DNA from: Modicisalibacter xianhensis
Lineage (GTDB): Bacteria; Pseudomonadota; Gammaproteobacteria; Pseudomonadales; Halomonadaceae
Direction of reading: 5' to 3'
Assembly: GCF_900113605.1 (NCBI RefSeq)
Contig: NZ_FOPY01000005.1
Location: 238,910-302,909 of the forward strand
Length of the DNA stretch: 64,000 nt
The position numbers and the translations under genes were made by a program. The notes under the pieces were generated by a model. That model saw nothing but the letters and a program-made list of their open reading frames with translations, was not told the DNA's origin and ran no database searches. Shown in pieces: positions 48,122 through 57,253 of this stretch; position 1 is the first letter of the stretch; every line of letters begins with the position of its first letter.

Positions 48122-49390
48122 ATGCGCGTAGCAGCGAGCAGGCATAGACTATGCCTTGGCATGGCCCTGATGGCGTTGGCGCTGGCCGGATGTGGTGAAG
48201 AGGAACAGGCCGGGCAGGGGCAGGGGCAGCAGCCTCCTCCAAGGACTGCGCAGGTCACGGAGATGGCGCCCCGGGACATTCCTCTGGATAAATCCTACTC
48301 CGCGATGCTGCGCAGCGACGACGAGGTCAGGCTGGTCGCGCGCGTCGAGGGGACCCTGGAGGCACGCCATTTCGAGCCTGGGGAAATGGTAGAGAAGGGC
48401 GATAGCCTGTACACCATCGAGCCCGACGTATACCGGGCCATTGTGCGTCAGCGCGAGGCCGACCTGAAGAGCGCCCAGGCCGAGGCAAACCGTGCACGGC
48501 GCGATGCCGAGCGCTTCGAGCGGCTGCTGCGTCAAAACTCCGTCAGCGAGCAGCAACGTGATCAGGCGCTGGCGGAATTGCGTGTCGCCGAAGCCAACGT
48601 CGCGCAGGCAAGAGCGGCGCTGGAAAGCGCCCAGATTGATCTTAACTATAGCGACGTTACGGCGCCTGTCAGCGGCCAGATCAGCCTGAGCGAAGTCAAT
48701 GTCGGCAATTTCGTCGCCTCGGGGACCGAACTGGCAACCATCACACCTCTCGATCCTCTTGAGGTTCGCTTCCAGATGCCACAGGAGGACGCTTTCGAAC
48801 TGCGCCGACAGCGTCGTGAAGGCCAGAGCGAGATTATTGCTGTTCTCGAATTCCCCACAATCAGCGGAAACGCGGTAGAACCACTGGAAGGTCAGCTCGA
48901 TTTTCTAGGCGCACAGGTTAGCGAATCTACCAGCACAGTTCAGGCAAGCGCTCACTTCGACAACCCCGAAGGACTTTTCCTGCCGGGGCAGTTCGTGCGT
49001 GTGAGGCTCGAAGGCCTCAAGCGCTACGATGTGCTGGCGGTGCCGGAAATCGCCGTGACGCAAGGGCTGATGGGCCCGCAGGTCTTTGTACTGGACGAGC
49101 AGAACACAGCGCGCACGCGGAATGTGACGGTCGGTGAGTCCGCCGGGCCCTGGGAGATCATCACCGATGGGCTTGAGCCAGGTGATCGCGTTATTGTCAG
49201 CGATCCTGGCGGCCTCGAGGCCGGCACGAGCATCGACCCGCAACCCTTCGGTGGCGACGCCGAGCGGCTCTCCGCGCAGGCGGAGGAAGAGGAGGCTACC
49301 GAGCAAGCCGAGGCGCAGGAAGCTGCCGGGCAGGCCGAAGCTGGCCAAGAGGCGTCGGCGGCTGAAGATGGTGAGGAAGGCAACAAATGA
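48122..49390 (+). CDS. RND efflux pump periplasmic adaptor (AcrA-like lipoprotein)
   Basis: A 422-residue membrane-fusion protein linking the RND pump to an outer-membrane channel. The lipoprotein signal ends in LALAGCGEE, with Cys23 as lipid site. Barrel-sandwich, alpha-hairpin (residues about 100-170) and beta-barrel regions are family-like: YTIEPDVYRAIVRQREADLK and NYSDVTAPVSGQISLSEVNV. The last 45 residues are an acidic Ala/Glu/Gln-rich tail, unusual for AcrA and in keeping with a halophile. Its stop overlaps the pump ATG (ATGA). Confidence 0.93.
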   Translation: MRVAASRHRLCLGMALMALALAGCGEEEQAGQGQGQQPPPRTAQVTEMAPRDIPLDKSYSAMLRSDDEVRLVARVEGTLEARHFEPGEMVEKGDSLYTIEPDVYRAIVRQREADLKSAQAEANRARRDAERFERLLRQNSVSEQQRDQALAELRVAEANVAQARAALESAQIDLNYSDVTAPVSGQISLSEVNVGNFVASGTELATITPLDPLEVRFQMPQEDAFELRRQRREGQSEIIAVLEFPTISGNAVEPLEGQLDFLGAQVSESTSTVQASAHFDNPEGLFLPGQFVRVRLEGLKRYDVLAVPEIAVTQGLMGPQVFVLDEQNTARTRNVTVGESAGPWEIITDGLEPGDRVIVSDPGGLEAGTSIDPQPFGGDAERLSAQAEEEEATEQAEAQEAAGQAEAGQEASAAEDGEEGNK

Positions 49391-52300
49391 ACTTTTCCAA
49401 CTTCTTCATCAGCCGGCCGATCTTTGCCACGGTCATCTCGCTGATTCTCGCCCTGGTCGGGGTGGTGGCGATGCGCGCACTGCCGATCGAGCAGTATCCA
49501 AGTGTGGTGCCGCCGACGGTGTCGGTGCGGGCCACCTTCCCCGGGGCTGACGCGGAAACGGTCGCGCAGACGGTAGCAGCCCCGATTGCCGAATCCATCA
49601 ACGGCGTCGAGGACATGATCTATATGACCTCGACGAGCGCCGACAATGGCAGCATGAGCATGAACGTGGCGTTCGGTATCGGCACCGATGGCGATATCAA
49701 TACCATCAACGTCAACAACCGGGTTCAGCAGACGCTATCGCAACTGCCCCAGGAAGTGCAGGATCAGGGGGTCACCGTCGAGCTGCGCTCGAGTGATATT
49801 CTGATGATGGTCGCGCTGGTCTCACCATCCGGTGAGTACAACAACATCTATATGCAGAACTACGCCACGCTCAACATCCTTGACGAGTTGCGCCAGGTGC
49901 CGGGCGTGGGCGATGCCTCGGTGCTGGGAGGGGGCGAGTTTGCCATGCGCATCTGGCTGGACCCGGACAAGTTGGCCCAGTATGACCTGACGCCGGCCGA
50001 AGTGGCCAGTACCATTCGCGCGCAGAATACCGAGGTGCCGGCCGGCAGCCTGGCGCAGGCGCCGCAGGGCGACCCGCGTGCCTACACTTATACCATCACC
50101 GCCGGTGGGCGCCTGTCAGATGCCGAGCAATTTCGTAATATCTATCTGCGCACCAATCCGGATGGCTCGTCGCTGCGACTCGAGGATGTGGCGCGCATCG
50201 AACTGGGCGCTTCCTTCTATGGTATCGATGCGCGTCTGAATGGCGCGACGATGACGCCGATCATCATCAATCAGCAGCCCGGTGCCAATGCCCTGGAAAC
50301 GGCCGAAACCGTCAAGGCGACCATGGAGGAGGTTGCCGGTCGCTTCCCGCCGGGCATGGAATACGTGGTGCCCTATGATACCACGCTGTTCATCGATGCG
50401 TCGGTGGAGACGGTGTTGCATACCTTTATCGAGGCCTTCCTGATCGTCGCGGTGATCCTGTTCGTGTTCCTGCAGAACTGGCGTTTCACGGTCATTGCCA
50501 TGTCGGTCGTGCCGGTCGCGATTGTGGGCACCTTTGCTGGACTCTTCATGTTCGGTTTCTCGATCAACCTGCTGACGCTGTTCGCGCTGGTGCTGTCGAT
50601 CGGGATCGTGGTGGACGACGCGATACTTGTAGTGGAGAACGTCGAGCGGGTACTCGAGGAGGACGAGAACATCTCGGTACGTGACGCCACGATCCAGGCG
50701 ATGAAGGAGGTGGGCGGTCCGGTTATTGCGACGTCATTGATCATGGCCGCGGTGTTCGTGCCGGTGGCCTTCCTGGGGGGCTTTACCGGCCAGATCTATC
50801 AGCAGTTTGCCCTGACCATTGCCGTTTCCGTCGCGTTTTCGGCCTTGATCGCGTTGACCTTCACTCCGGCATTCACGGCGATCTTCATCAAGCGCAAGCG
50901 GGAGATGGGCGACTCGAAGCTGATGCACGCCCTACATACGCCGTTTCGCCTGTTCGACCGCTTCTTTGCCTGGGTGACGCGAGTCTATATGTGGGTGGTG
51001 CGTATCCTGGTCAAGCACTGGGTGTTGACGCTGGCCTTGGCGGTCGCCACCTGTATATTCTCCTACTGGCTCTACGAGCGCACCCCCTCGACGCTGGTGC
51101 CCGAAACCGATCAGGGGCTCGTGCTGGCCAGTGTCTCGCTACCCGATGCGGCCTCGGTGGCTCGCACCAGTGCCTATATGCAGGAGCTGAGCGCTGAAAT
51201 CGAGAAGATTCCCGGCGTACAGTACTCCTCGGCGGTGGCCGGTTACGACATGCTGTCGAGCGCGGTCAATACCGCAAGGGGCATCATGTTCATCAACATG
51301 GAGCCGTGGAGTGAGCGAGACCTGACGGCCAACGAACTGATCGGCAAGATCATGCAGATCGGCGCCGATATAAAGGGTGGCACGGTGATGGCATTCAACA
51401 TGCCGCCGATCATCGGTCTGTCCACGACGGGAGGTTTCACCGGTTACCTGCAATCCTTCGCCGGGGCCAGTTCCCGGGAGCTCTACGAAGCGTCACTGAA
51501 GGTCATGCAGGCGGCCAATGAGCGACCCGAGCTGAACCGGGTGTTTACCACCTTCAATGTCAACGTGCCGTCGTACCGGGCCGAGATCGACCAACAGAAG
51601 GCGCTGAGTTATGGCGTGGCGATCGAGGACCTTAACGCGACCTTGTCGAATACCTTCGGCAGCGGTTTCGTCAACTATTTCTCCTACCAGAACCGCAACT
51701 TTCAGGTACTGCTGCAGAACGAGGATGAATTCCGCAAGACACCTGAAGATCTGAACAAGGTCTTCGTGCGTGGCGGCGACGGCGAGCGAATTCCCTTGTC
51801 GGAGTTCGTTACCTTGGAGCGCCAGGCAGGCCCCGCGGTGGTCACGCGCTTCGGCGTCTATAACGGCGCTCAGTTCCAGGGCGGCCCCGCCGAAGGGTAC
51901 AGCTCGGGTCAGGCGATTGTCGCCATGGAAGAGGTGGTCAACGAGGTGTTAGGAGACAACTGGGGCATGGGTTGGACGGGGACGGCTTATCAGGAATCCA
52001 ACACTGGCAATGCCGCCACCCTTGCCATCGCCTTAGGTATCGTCATGGTGTTCCTGATCCTGTCGGCCCAATACGAGAGTTGGTCGTTGCCGCTGGCGGT
52101 ATTGACGGCGGTGCCTTTCGCGTTTCTCGGCGCGATTGGCGGGATCGTGCTGCGCGGCCTGGATACCAGTATCTATGTCGAGGTCGGCATGCTGGTGGTG
52201 GTCGGGCTGGCGGCCAAGAACGCCATCCTGATCGTCGAGTTCGCCGAGCTGCAGCGCAAGGAGATGGGCCAGTCGATTCGCGAGGCCGCGATTAACGCGG

Positions 52301-52566
52301 CGGAGCTGCGCTTCCGCCCGATCGTCATGACCTCGCTGGCCTTCATCCTGGGGACATTGCCGCTGGCCATAGCCACCGGCGCCAGCGAAACCAGCAGTCA
52401 CCATATCGGCACCACGGTGGCGGTGGGGATGCTTTCGGTGGCGATACTGGCGAGCTTCTTCGTACCCAGCTTTTACGCCATGATCGCGCACGTGTCGCAC
52501 TGGCTGGCACGCAAGCGCGGGAAGGAGAATGAACCGTCTGGGGATCCTGAACCTGATCGAGGCTGA
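49387..52566 (+). CDS. RND multidrug efflux pump, HAE1 family (AcrB-like)
   Basis: The 1059-residue inner-membrane transporter that uses the proton gradient to expel drugs, dyes or detergents. It starts MNFSNFFISRPIFATVISLI. The proton-relay residues are present: the Asp pair in LSIGIVVDDAILVVENVER and Lys in GLAAKNAILIVEFAELQRKE. Twelve membrane segments and two large periplasmic loops are as usual. The outer channel is probably the TolC-like protein at 57254-58771. Confidence 0.95.
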   Translation: MNFSNFFISRPIFATVISLILALVGVVAMRALPIEQYPSVVPPTVSVRATFPGADAETVAQTVAAPIAESINGVEDMIYMTSTSADNGSMSMNVAFGIGTDGDINTINVNNRVQQTLSQLPQEVQDQGVTVELRSSDILMMVALVSPSGEYNNIYMQNYATLNILDELRQVPGVGDASVLGGGEFAMRIWLDPDKLAQYDLTPAEVASTIRAQNTEVPAGSLAQAPQGDPRAYTYTITAGGRLSDAEQFRNIYLRTNPDGSSLRLEDVARIELGASFYGIDARLNGATMTPIIINQQPGANALETAETVKATMEEVAGRFPPGMEYVVPYDTTLFIDASVETVLHTFIEAFLIVAVILFVFLQNWRFTVIAMSVVPVAIVGTFAGLFMFGFSINLLTLFALVLSIGIVVDDAILVVENVERVLEEDENISVRDATIQAMKEVGGPVIATSLIMAAVFVPVAFLGGFTGQIYQQFALTIAVSVAFSALIALTFTPAFTAIFIKRKREMGDSKLMHALHTPFRLFDRFFAWVTRVYMWVVRILVKHWVLTLALAVATCIFSYWLYERTPSTLVPETDQGLVLASVSLPDAASVARTSAYMQELSAEIEKIPGVQYSSAVAGYDMLSSAVNTARGIMFINMEPWSERDLTANELIGKIMQIGADIKGGTVMAFNMPPIIGLSTTGGFTGYLQSFAGASSRELYEASLKVMQAANERPELNRVFTTFNVNVPSYRAEIDQQKALSYGVAIEDLNATLSNTFGSGFVNYFSYQNRNFQVLLQNEDEFRKTPEDLNKVFVRGGDGERIPLSEFVTLERQAGPAVVTRFGVYNGAQFQGGPAEGYSSGQAIVAMEEVVNEVLGDNWGMGWTGTAYQESNTGNAATLAIALGIVMVFLILSAQYESWSLPLAVLTAVPFAFLGAIGGIVLRGLDTSIYVEVGMLVVVGLAAKNAILIVEFAELQRKEMGQSIREAAINAAELRFRPIVMTSLAFILGTLPLAIATGASETSSHHIGTTVAVGMLSVAILASFFVPSFYAMIAHVSHWLARKRGKENEPSGDPEPDRG

Positions 52567-52582
52567 CTGATAGACCATCCTG

Positions 52583-52610
52583 CAAAGCCAAGGCGAAAGC
52601 CTTGGCTTTG
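52583..52610 (+). terminator. Hairpin terminator after the RND pump operon
   Basis: A perfect 12-bp stem (52583-52594 with 52599-52610) around a GAAA tetraloop, 16 nt after the pump stop codon, followed by GCTGTTTAAAG with a short U-run. It probably ends the operon. Confidence 0.75.
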
Positions 52611-52790
52611 CTGTTTAAAGGAGCTGACGATTCTAAAAAAGCCTACCGACAGAACCATCGGATTTGACTATCTTAAAAATAGGACAAGATCAGATTAAAT
52701 TCATAGCCAAGGAGTCCATTGACGGACCATCGGTATTCAGGAACTCAAACGTCTCTCACTCCTCAACCAGCGTTGCTGTGGAGGTGCGTC

Positions 52791-53468
52791 ATGGAACTTC
52801 TCGTTCAGACCGCCCTGAGTTTTCCCCTTATTATCTTGGTAGGTCTGCTGTGTCTGGTTGCCATCTACTGGTTGCTGGTTGCGGTGGGGCTGGCGCCTGT
52901 CGAATTCTTCGAGCATGACAGCCTTCGTGACGACCACCTCGCCAGTACCATGGTGTCACTGGGGTTTCGTGGAGTACCGGCATCCATCGCGCTGACCGCA
53001 CTGTTGCTGTATGGCACGTTGATTGGCTTTGCCTTGGAATGGCTTGTGCTGCGACACCTATCATTAGGCATATGGCGTGCCCCGCTAGGTCTGGTGATGC
53101 TTTGGGCGGTCCTGGCCATCGCGGCACCGCTGAGTATGGCAACCTGTCAGGCATTGAAACATCGCTGCCACCAATCCCGTAAAACTGCTACCCGAGCGCT
53201 GCTGGGCGAGACAGTGATTGTGCAGGAGGCGCCCGATGAATCCGGCCTCTGTCGGGCCACGTTGGAGGATGATAATGATGTCATCGTAACGCTGCACGGC
53301 AAGCGTCGAGATTGCTGCATACCCGATGAGCGGCGTGTATTGGTCAAGTACCTGGCCAGCGAGGATGCCTATCGCTCCGTTCCGCAGCAGGAGTATCTCG
53401 ATGCTCATACCCGTCTGCGCAAAATGGGCTTGCTGCGAAAACATCATGGGGGACATGCGGCTCATTGA
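52791..53468 (+). CDS. YqiJ-like inner-membrane protein (tentative)
   Basis: A 225-residue protein. The ATG at 52791 has GGAGG upstream, while an earlier in-frame ATG lacks one. Three hydrophobic stretches (SFPLIILVGLLCLVAIYWLL; IALTALLLYGTLIGFALEWL; GLVMLWAVLAIAAPLSMATC) are followed by a C-terminal soluble domain of about 80 residues (ALLGETVIVQEAPDESGLCR) that could be an OB-fold, as in YqiJ/DUF1449 proteins. The flotillin gene that usually accompanies YqiJ is not here. Confidence 0.6.
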   Translation: MELLVQTALSFPLIILVGLLCLVAIYWLLVAVGLAPVEFFEHDSLRDDHLASTMVSLGFRGVPASIALTALLLYGTLIGFALEWLVLRHLSLGIWRAPLGLVMLWAVLAIAAPLSMATCQALKHRCHQSRKTATRALLGETVIVQEAPDESGLCRATLEDDNDVIVTLHGKRRDCCIPDERRVLVKYLASEDAYRSVPQQEYLDAHTRLRKMGLLRKHHGGHAAH

Positions 53469-53501
53469 TATAGACCGAGCTTCCTTGTCTTATCATCGGG
53501 C

Positions 53502-55111
53502 TCACAACAGCCACTTGATCGGCAGCAGCGATAGCAGGAAGACACCGCTGCGCTTCCGGAAGCCGATATTGGGCTCGCTGTCATGGCAAAGGTGTTTTGC
53601 CCCCTGTTGCTCGAGCCGATAGAGCTGGCCTTTCTCGCTCAGACGAACCTCGTAGGCGTAGGCGGGGATTTGGTCGTCGAATGCGGCTGCGATGCTTTGC
53701 GCCAGCGTCGGGCTATCGATGACGAAGCCGAGCTCGATGTTGAGATTGGCTGAACGCGGATCGAAATTGAACGAGCCGACGAGTACCCGCTCGCTATCCA
53801 CCGAGAAGGTCTTGACATGCAGGCTGGAGCCGGAGCTGTCGAAAGGCCCGGGGCGCTCGCTGCCGCGTTCGCTGACAGATGGCAGGCTGCGCATTCCATA
53901 GAGGATGACGCCAGCGTCCAGCAGCGCCTTGCGCCGCTTAGCATAGCCGGCGTGCACGGCCACTACATCCGTGGCGTCCAGGAAATTGGTCAGGATGCGG
54001 ACCTTGACGCCGCGTCTGGCCATCGCGCCAAAGGCCTCGGTGCCTGCCGCCGTGGTCACGAAATAGGGCGAGACCAGCGCCACATCCCGGCTCGGCACGC
54101 CGAGGACTTCTTCGAGTTGGTGGATCAGCAGTCCGGCTTCTTCGCTGTCGCCGAGCCCCTTGGCGGGATCATCGCTGACCATGCGGGTAGCGGCCCACTC
54201 CAGGGCCAGCTGGCCGGCCAACAGTTCATGTACGAAACCCGACTGGCGTACTGCAATCATGTAGGCCGAGGCGGCGGGGTCGCGTTCGACGCTCGACGCA
54301 CTCGCAGCCAGTCGATCCAGCCGGTCGCGGTCGGCGGCTGGCAGGATCCGCTCGACAGGATAGGAGGACTCGCTGGCCCAATAGCGGTCGAAGTCGCTGG
54401 ACACGTTCTTCACCACCGGGCCGACGGCGGTCACGTCCAGATCGGCGAACAACACGCCTTCGGCCGCCCCGAAATAATCATCGCCGACATTGCGCCCGCC
54501 AATGAGGGTGGCCTGGTTGTCGGCGGTGAAGGACTTGTTGTGCATGCGCCGGTTAGCCCGCGAGAAATCGGTCAGACATCCCAACCACACTTGGGGCTGC
54601 GTACCACAAAGGGGTTGAACAGACGCACTTCAATGTTGGGATGCGTGGCCAGGGCGGCCAGTTCGCTGTCCAGGCCGGAGGTGCCGTTATCATCGAGCAG
54701 CAGTCGGACGTGCACGCCTCGCTCGGCGGCGGCATGCAAGGCGCCCAGCAACAGAGTGCCGGTGGTGTCGCCCTGCCAGATATAGTACTGGACATCGAGG
54801 GTGCGCTCGGCAGCCTGCGCCAGCAGTACCCGGGCGGCAAAGGCGTCGAGCGGATTCTGTAGCGGATAGATGCCGCTCTTGCCGGGATGCGCTTCCACCC
54901 GCGGCGCAATCGCCCGGCCAAGCTGGGTGGCCCTGGCCTCCTCATTGCCCAGCGCGCTGGAAACGCTACGGCCGTCCGGGGCCGGCAGGGTGCACCCCGT
55001 CAACAAGCCAAACAAGCAGCACAGCAGAGAGAATCGGAGCCTCCCGCCGTGCCTTATGCGCCAATCCGTCAGGAACTCTCGCCATCGAGTGGAGCGCCGT
55101 ACAGGACACAA
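53502..55111 (-). pseudogene. Phospholipase D-family lipoprotein gene with a frameshift
   Basis: The N-terminal frame (54572-55111) has a lipoprotein signal, FSLLCCLFGLLTGCTLP, and the first half of a PLD/cardiolipin-synthase-like domain ending LFNPFVVRSPK. The second frame (53502 to about 54590) continues with LTDFSRANRRMHNKSFTADN, the first HKD motif, and SLHVKTFSVDSERVLVGSFN, the second. The break is at about 54585-54590: AAGTGTGG reads through only if one TG is removed. Either a dinucleotide expansion has inactivated the gene or it is a sequencing error. Confidence 0.88.
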
Positions 55112-55120
55112 GCCGCCGCG

Positions 55121-55891
55121 TTAGAACCGATAGCGGATAAAGGCCCCGGCATAGGCCTGGGTGGCATCGCCGATATCTTCGACGATCGGGCTGTCCTCGG
55201 CGTCCCCCGTCAGTTGTGAGACGCCAGCCAGGCCGGTAATCGACCACTCGGGCGTCAGCCAGTAGCTCAGGCTGCCGCCTAGGCCGAAACGGAAGTAACC
55301 ATTGTCAGGGTTGTAGGCGGACAGGCCGGAACGCGCACTTTCTCTTGAAGAGATATCAAACATGTCCTCGGTCCAGTCTGCGCTGCTGTAGGTCAGGCTC
55401 GGGCCAAAGGCGGCGGACCATTGCTCGCTGAACTGTTCATTCCAGCGCGCCTTGAGCGCGAGTTGGTAGCCATCCACGTCGCCGCTGAAGGGTGTCTGGG
55501 CGGCGGCGCTGTATACCCAGGCGTCGTCGATGTAGGCAACGCGCAGACCTGCGGTGGCACCGCCGTCGACCTCGTCCAGGCGGTGCAGGTCGTCATCATC
55601 GTCACGGCCCGGCGTATAGCCGATAAAGGGCGATACACGCCAGTTGCCTTGGCGAACGGCATTCCAGCCGAGCCCATCGCGCAGATTGAAGTAGAAGCGA
55701 TCACCGTAGCTCAGACTAAGTGTCGGCCAGGCCTTGGTTTCGTAATCGTCACTGCCCAGGTAATCAGGTGCATAGAGTGCCCCGGCGCCGATACTGCCTT
55801 CCCATTGCTGTTCAGCCACGCTCGGCGTGGCAACAAGCAATAGGGCAAGCGAAGCGAATGGCAGCCAACCATGAAAGCGTTCTAGCTGCAT
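55121..55891 (-). CDS. MipA/OmpV-family outer-membrane protein
   Basis: A 256-residue beta-barrel scaffold protein. The signal peptide (FASLALLLVATPSVAEQ) is followed by GSIGAGALYAPDYLGSDDYE and many alternating strands, ending in AYAGAFIRYRF with the terminal Phe typical of BAM substrates. GAGG lies 8 nt before the ATG. It starts 9 nt after the PLD gene in coordinates, same strand. A truncated close copy lies at 45941-46177. Confidence 0.9.
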   Translation of the reverse strand: MQLERFHGWLPFASLALLLVATPSVAEQQWEGSIGAGALYAPDYLGSDDYETKAWPTLSLSYGDRFYFNLRDGLGWNAVRQGNWRVSPFIGYTPGRDDDDDLHRLDEVDGGATAGLRVAYIDDAWVYSAAAQTPFSGDVDGYQLALKARWNEQFSEQWSAAFGPSLTYSSADWTEDMFDISSRESARSGLSAYNPDNGYFRFGLGGSLSYWLTPEWSITGLAGVSQLTGDAEDSPIVEDIGDATQAYAGAFIRYRF

Positions 55892-55913
55892 TTTAGTATC
55901 CTCTGATGGAAGA

Positions 55914-55955
55914 AGCGCCCTGGCGGGCCGGGGTGGGGCGGGGGGCGCTGTTTTT
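55914..55955 (+). terminator. GC-rich hairpin between mipA and lpxR
   Basis: AGCGCCC (55914-55920) and GGGCGCT (55943-55949) pair perfectly across a 22-nt GC-rich loop, with TTTTT following on the plus strand. For the minus-strand genes it would lie between lpxR and mipA with only a weak U-run. Direction and function are uncertain. Confidence 0.4.
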
Positions 55956-55975
55956 CCATGTCACTTTTTTATCAC

Positions 55976-56956
55976 CTATAGCCAGGTCGAAAGAGTGAGC
56001 GACCCGAACTGATCGAAGTCGCCTTGTTCCTCGAATTCGTCGCTGCGCCACACATAGGTGTAAGCCACTTGCCAGCGATCCCAGGTCAGCGCCGCGCCGA
56101 GCTGGGCATCGCCGACCCATTCGCGACGATCCACGGAGTGGCTGTCCTCGAAGGTGTTGCCGTCGAGCAGCAGATTATGAGCCATATAGCGGCCTTCGAG
56201 ATTGGCGAAGACGTACCAGCTGAAGCCGTGACCGGGCTGGAAGGACGATTGCCCGCTATGGGCCGGGGCGACCGCGGGGATGCCGAAGCTGCGATCGAGA
56301 CCTTCTCCCAGACGCAGCCCCAGGCCGCTGGAAGCAAAGGTGTACAGGTTACCCAGGGCAAAACCCGCAGACGGTCCATATTCGACTTCCAGCCCGGCGA
56401 GACGTTGCTGTAATACCCAGGCGCGCTCGTAGGCGAGGTTGACGACCGGCTCGTTGTCGAGCTGATTATCCCAGCCCTCCGGCTCTTCGGCAGCAATCAG
56501 GTTGTGAAAGTTGCGCTGGACTTCCTCGGCGCCGGAGGCCGGCCCCACGATACCCGCATCCAGGTGCAGGCTGTCTGCTTGTCGCCAGCCGTCATGCTGC
56601 TCGTTGTCGAACAGCGAGACCCCGCCATACAGCAGGCCAGCATAGGGGCGATCGTCCTCGATCAGCTTCTCGGCACCGATCTCGTTGGGCGTATACATCT
56701 GTTGCCCGAAGCGGTAGGCCACGCCATCCAGGCTGCCTACCGACCAGCCCGGAAGCGCCTCGGCGAAACGGCGCGTCCAGTGCCCGTCAACGGGCTCGAA
56801 GGCCCAGAACCCCTCGATGCCATTGGTATAATGGCCATCGCCGCCGGCGGAGAGCGAGTCGTTTTCCACCTTGAGAGAGAACAGGCCATCGGCGGACGCC
56901 GAGGTGGCGAGGGGAAACAGTAACAAGAAGAGCACCCACAGACGTCCACTATGCAT
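55976..56956 (-). CDS. lpxR: Lipid A 3'-O-deacylase, LpxR family
   Basis: An outer-membrane beta-barrel enzyme of 326 residues that removes the 3'-acyloxyacyl chain of lipid A. After the signal peptide (LFLLLFPLATSASADGL), the family motifs VENDSLSAGGDGHYTNGIEG and IEDDRPYAGLLYGGVSLFDN are intact; they include the Asn/Asp and calcium-site region near the N-terminus. The chain ends in LTLSTWL. With the PLD-type and MipA genes it forms an envelope-remodelling cluster. Confidence 0.9.
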   Translation of the reverse strand: MHSGRLWVLFLLLFPLATSASADGLFSLKVENDSLSAGGDGHYTNGIEGFWAFEPVDGHWTRRFAEALPGWSVGSLDGVAYRFGQQMYTPNEIGAEKLIEDDRPYAGLLYGGVSLFDNEQHDGWRQADSLHLDAGIVGPASGAEEVQRNFHNLIAAEEPEGWDNQLDNEPVVNLAYERAWVLQQRLAGLEVEYGPSAGFALGNLYTFASSGLGLRLGEGLDRSFGIPAVAPAHSGQSSFQPGHGFSWYVFANLEGRYMAHNLLLDGNTFEDSHSVDRREWVGDAQLGAALTWDRWQVAYTYVWRSDEFEEQGDFDQFGSLTLSTWL

Positions 56957-56992
56957 ATTTCCTCTCCAGAGCTGATAGCTGACAGACCATTA

Positions 56993-57010
56993 ACATACGA
57001 CAGCGTATGT
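56993..57010. promoter_or_regulatory. Inverted repeat upstream of lpxR
   Basis: ACATACG (56993-56999) and CGTATGT (57004-57010) are perfect inverted arms with a 4-nt centre, 36 nt upstream of the lpxR start and 244 nt before the tolC-like gene. The arms resemble TetR-type half-sites. The regulator is unknown. Confidence 0.5.
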
Positions 57011-57157
57011 GAATTTGTGAAGAAAATCTGCCTATTTACTATATATACCCATTTTTAGAGAACATCGGCTGTGTAGGTTCCTTGACGGCGTGTAAGAGCC
57101 CCACCCCTTGGCTTTGTCGTTCCATGGCGGCATTCATGTTGCCCATGGAGCCGCTTA

Positions 57158-57225
57158 CGTATGCATAATACCTGCACTGTATTCCATCAGGCTGAGAAAA
57201 CATGCGCCTTCGTATGTATAATACC
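57158..57225 (+). promoter_or_regulatory. Directly repeated promoter-like element before the tolC-like gene
   Basis: CGTATGCATAATACC (57158-57172) and CGTATGTATAATACC (57211-57225) match at 14 of 15 positions, 53 nt apart. Both contain a -10-like hexamer (CATAAT at 57164-57169 and TATAAT at 57217-57222). No good -35 box is visible, so either an activator is needed or the repeats are operator sites. Confidence 0.5.
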
Positions 57226-57253
57226 GCGCACGTCTAATGAAAGGATAACGTCG

